A DNA stretch of 7,877 nucleotides from Gammaproteobacteria bacterium (GTDB taxonomy: Bacteria > Pseudomonadota > Gammaproteobacteria > PS1 > Pseudothioglobaceae). The notes beneath the pieces are model-generated. The model ran no database searches. It was not told the DNA's origin and saw only the letters and a list, made by a program, of their open reading frames with translations. The stretch lies in the NCBI GenBank assembly GCA_029937335.1, contig JAPYQD010000013.1, positions 1 to 7,877 on the forward strand. Reading direction: 5' to 3'. Of this stretch, positions 5,712 through 7,877 are shown piece by piece. Numbering within the stretch: position 1 is the stretch's first letter; each line of letters opens with the position of its first letter. A program made the position numbers and the translations under genes.

Positions 5712-6847
5712 TGTTGTGCTTTAGTCCAGAATTTAGCCGCATCCTTTAACTCAGGGTTGATACTTTGTGAACGTAGTAATAAGAAGTCATAAGCCATTCT
5801 AAATCGTGGATTTTGCAATAAGTCATCTACCTTTTTAGGGTGCATTTTTTCTAGTTTTGATTGCATTATCCAAATATCTTTAATTCTAGCAGTGAGCCAC
5901 TTTGGTAATGAAACTTGCTGAATTTGATTGATAATTACTTCTTCAGAGGCTTGAGTCATTGCCAAATAAAATGAACGCTGTTTTTTCTTAATCATAACAA
6001 AGCGCTCATTTTGCGCTTGCCATAAAAAAACAGCAAACAAAAAAGCAGGAGTAACGGGCTTATTTTGTTTAATGCGTGCAGCCGTATTTAATAAGGCTTT
6101 TTTAATAAAATCATTTTTATGTGTTTGCTTAAACAAATGCTTTAATAAACCGTATTTTTCCAATTGCTCATAAACTTCAAATGAATATTCATTATGAAAC
6201 AACTTAATACATTCTTCATATAAACGCGCTGGGGAGATATTACTGAGTAATGAGGCCTGATCTAAAATACATTTTTTGACCTCGTCACTAAGCTCGGCAC
6301 CTAATTTTTCTCCAAAACGAACTGCCCTAATCATGCGCACAGGATCTTCGGAAAAACGTAGTTTAGCCTCGCCAATGATATGGATCTCTCTTGCTTCAAG
6401 GTCTTTTAAACCACCAACATAATCAATCACTTCATGCTTGTGGATATCGTAATATAGCGCATTAATATTAAAATCTCGACGCACTACATCGTCTTCAAGA
6501 TTACCGTAGCAATTATCACGCACAATTACACCGCTCTTTGCTGTTTGCACCTGTCCTGATCGAAAAGTTGCCACCTCAATAAATTTACGCGCAGAAAACA
6601 TTACATGCACTAAGCGAAAACGTCGTCCAATTAAACGTGAGCGTTTAAATAGTTTGTGCACTTGTTCAGGCTTGGCATTAGTGGCTATATCAAAATCTTT
6701 AGGCTCTAAACCGAGCAATAAGTCTCGAACACAGCCACCCACTAAATACACCTCAAAACCAGCCTTATGAATGGTATTGACCACCTTTAGTGCGTCTTTG
6801 TCTAAGAGTTTTTTGTCAAATTTAATACTTTGACGAATAGGTTTCAT
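5708..6847 (-). CDS. pcnB: Poly(A) polymerase I (PcnB), without the usual basic C-terminal tail
   Basis: Adds 3' poly(A) tails to RNA, marking it for decay. The nucleotidyltransferase core is complete: YLVGGCVRDLLLG (34-46), catalytic DFD (51-53), the poly(A)-polymerase signature LIGRRFRLVHVMF (72-84) that separates PcnB from CCA-adding enzymes, EVATFRSG (91-98), RRDFNINALYYD (123-134) and the head/neck motif EDPVRMIRAVRF (167-178). NPRFRMAYDFLLLRSQ (346-361) and a final FWTKAQQ match the end of the body domain. Length is 379 against roughly 460 in E. coli; the missing part is the Arg/Lys-rich C-terminal tail. It does not look like a frameshift because the stop overlaps the next ATG (ATGA). 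The start is the first ATG, 15 bases after queF, preceded only by A/T-rich sequence with no Shine-Dalgarno. Confidence 0.93.
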   Translation of the reverse strand: MKPIRQSIKFDKKLLDKDALKVVNTIHKAGFEVYLVGGCVRDLLLGLEPKDFDIATNAKPEQVHKLFKRSRLIGRRFRLVHVMFSARKFIEVATFRSGQVQTAKSGVIVRDNCYGNLEDDVVRRDFNINALYYDIHKHEVIDYVGGLKDLEAREIHIIGEAKLRFSEDPVRMIRAVRFGEKLGAELSDEVKKCILDQASLLSNISPARLYEECIKLFHNEYSFEVYEQLEKYGLLKHLFKQTHKNDFIKKALLNTAARIKQNKPVTPAFLFAVFLWQAQNERFVMIKKKQRSFYLAMTQASEEVIINQIQQVSLPKWLTARIKDIWIMQSKLEKMHPKKVDDLLQNPRFRMAYDFLLLRSQSINPELKDAAKFWTKAQQ

Positions 6848-6862
6848 AAAATATTTAAAAAA

Positions 6863-7258
6863 TTATAGATGTTGAAGATTGACCACAGGTTGCTGGGTCC
6901 AGCCACTACGTTGATACTCGGCAATCACTTCAGTGTAAACACCGCCACGCACATTAAAAATCGATTTTAAACGCATAAAACGAGGATTGGTTGCCGCCAC
7001 TAAATCATCTAAAATTTGGTTAGTGACTGCCTCATGAAAAGTGCCCTCGTCACGAAATGACCAAATATACATTTTTAAAGATTTAAGTTCGACACAGGCT
7101 TTGTCAGCAATATATTCCAAATGTAGCGTGGCAAAATCAGGCTGCCCTGTTTTTGGACACAAACAAGTGAACTCTGGCATATCAATTCTAATAACATAAT
7201 CACGATCGGCATTAGGATTATCAAAAACTTCTAACTCTTTACTGGGCTTACTTGGCAT
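6863..7258 (-). CDS. queF: NADPH-dependent 7-cyano-7-deazaguanine reductase (QueF, short single-domain type)
   Basis: Reduces preQ0 to preQ1, the four-electron nitrile reduction in queuosine synthesis for tRNA. Numbered from my start, the 131 residues contain the catalytic Cys in CLCPKTGQPDF (32-42; C34 forms the thioimide, D41 donates the proton), the QueF motif ELKSLKMYIWSF (57-68) that binds NADPH, and FHE (74-76). The length marks the compact YkvM-like form rather than the two-domain E. coli enzyme. An ATG three codons upstream (7267) is possible, but AAGGA (7271-7267) is then too close, whereas it lies eight bases before the ATG at 7258, and family members commonly begin MPSKPS. The gene overlaps lptF by 11 bases and is followed by pcnB after 15. 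No other queuosine gene and no preQ1 riboswitch is visible here. Confidence 0.94.
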   Translation of the reverse strand: MPSKPSKELEVFDNPNADRDYVIRIDMPEFTCLCPKTGQPDFATLHLEYIADKACVELKSLKMYIWSFRDEGTFHEAVTNQILDDLVAATNPRFMRLKSIFNVRGGVYTEVIAEYQRSGWTQQPVVNLQHL

Positions 7259-7877
7259 TGGATACATCCTTATATGAAAATTTATCGACTATTTTATCAA
7301 GATAATGGGTAAATTTTCCATGTCTATAAAAATAGAAAATTAAAATAAATAATAGCATGAGTGCGTGCACCCACCACAACCCTACAATCGGGATTGAATC
7401 ACCACGCTCTAGGGTAGATTTAGCAATTAATAAAGCATTGTTATACAAGATAAAGATAACCACACCAATCAATACCCCTAAATTTTTACCACCTCTAGGT
7501 GAGGCCTTACCAAGCAAAATACCTAAAATGGATAAAATTAATACACTCAATGGTTGCGATAAACGCCATTGCAACTCAGCGGTGGCTTTAAGGTCATTAG
7601 AGCCTAACAAATCTAGCGTTCCTTGCCCCTCAACCTTGCTGTAATTACTGGCAGATCTTTGCACTTCACCATCAATAATTTGCAAATCATACAAATCAAA
7701 ATTGAGAATTTTTTTATTTGTTTCGCCAGGGAATCCGTGATAACGCGTTCCTTCTTTTAAGCGTAAATACACACTACTAGTCGTTGCATCGGTGTATTTT
7801 TGCGCTTGTTTGGCCAGTGTAATTATTGGTTCACCACCAGCTAAAGCATAAATAAAAATCTCTTCCATTGCTTGATC
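7248..7877 (-). CDS. lptF: LptF C-terminal part (LPS export ABC transporter permease), 5' end outside window
   Basis: LptF and LptG form the inner-membrane permease pair that, with the ATPase LptB, extracts LPS for transport to the outer membrane. The 209 codons in frame to the window edge cover the end of the periplasmic jellyroll domain (about 1-98), then AELQWRLSQPL (100-110) leading into three membrane segments at about 109-124, 133-152 and 165-184, and a basic cytoplasmic tail. AELQWRLS and GLWWVHALMLL (166-176) are typical of LptF; LptG, the paralogue, lacks them. The real start lies beyond base 7877; the ATG at 7868 is internal since the frame stays open upstream (DQA before it). Its stop lies 11 bases inside queF, so translation is likely coupled. 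The usual neighbour lptG does not follow it here. Confidence 0.85.
   Translation of the reverse strand, partial: DQAMEEIFIYALAGGEPIITLAKQAQKYTDATTSSVYLRLKEGTRYHGFPGETNKKILNFDLYDLQIIDGEVQRSASNYSKVEGQGTLDLLGSNDLKATAELQWRLSQPLSVLILSILGILLGKASPRGGKNLGVLIGVVIFILYNNALLIAKSTLERGDSIPIVGLWWVHALMLLFILIFYFYRHGKFTHYLDKIVDKFSYKDVSNAK

Noticed and set aside
5708..6847. CCA-adding enzyme instead of poly(A) polymerase
   Set aside because: LIGRRFRLVHV is the poly(A) polymerase signature, and the NPRFRMAYDFLLLR end matches PcnB.
7866..7868. ATG at the right edge as the start of a complete small gene
   Set aside because: The frame stays open to the window end and the protein begins in the middle of the LptF periplasmic domain, so it is a partial gene.
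7248..7877. LptG instead of LptF
   Set aside because: AELQWRLS before the membrane part and GLWWVH before the last segment are LptF features; LptG ends differently.
1..7877. Previously undescribed system, mobile element, CRISPR or phage island
   Set aside because: Every long frame is a recognisable housekeeping gene, there are no direct repeats, integrase or transposase motifs, tRNA, or regions of differing composition that I can see.

Overview
The window is an ordinary, very compact stretch of chromosome from an AT-rich gammaproteobacterium. All twelve genes are housekeeping-type, and the closest relative of each that I can judge by eye is gammaproteobacterial: a SurA C-terminus, a C-less (zinc-free) bL32, a PcnB-type poly(A) polymerase with the GRRF signature, and LptF. 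The AT bias, and the fact that only about 128 of 7877 bases lie outside genes, suggest a streamlined free-living marine bacterium or a reduced symbiont genome, for example the SUP05/Thioglobus group. That placement is an inference from style, not a match I could compute.

The left half (1-3790) reads rightward: 3' end of surA, then rlmB, then a 75-base gap, then yceD, rpmF, plsX and fabH. The gap is the only non-coding stretch longer than 16 bases. It holds a hairpin followed by seven Ts (likely terminator of surA-rlmB) and then an extended -10 element (likely promoter of the next operon). yceD-rpmF-plsX-fabH is the classic cluster linking 23S rRNA/ribosome assembly (YceD, bL32) to phospholipid and fatty-acid initiation (PlsX, FabH). 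It stops after fabH; the usual fabD-fabG-acpP does not follow.

The right half (3787-7877) reads leftward as one tight array: lptF (5' end outside the window), queF, pcnB, an SDR oxidoreductase, xseB and ispA. Junctions are overlaps or gaps of 1-16 bases, so it is probably one transcript. It mixes LPS export (LptF), queuosine synthesis (QueF), RNA polyadenylation (PcnB), exonuclease VII (XseB) and isoprenoid synthesis (IspA). The two arrays converge, and the stop codons of fabH and ispA overlap by four bases inside a small inverted repeat.

I found no mobile element, CRISPR array, RNA gene, prophage trace or candidate novel system. The points worth a second look are small: regulatory structures at the three junctions, a PcnB without the usual basic tail, two start-codon corrections, and unusual gene neighbourhoods.
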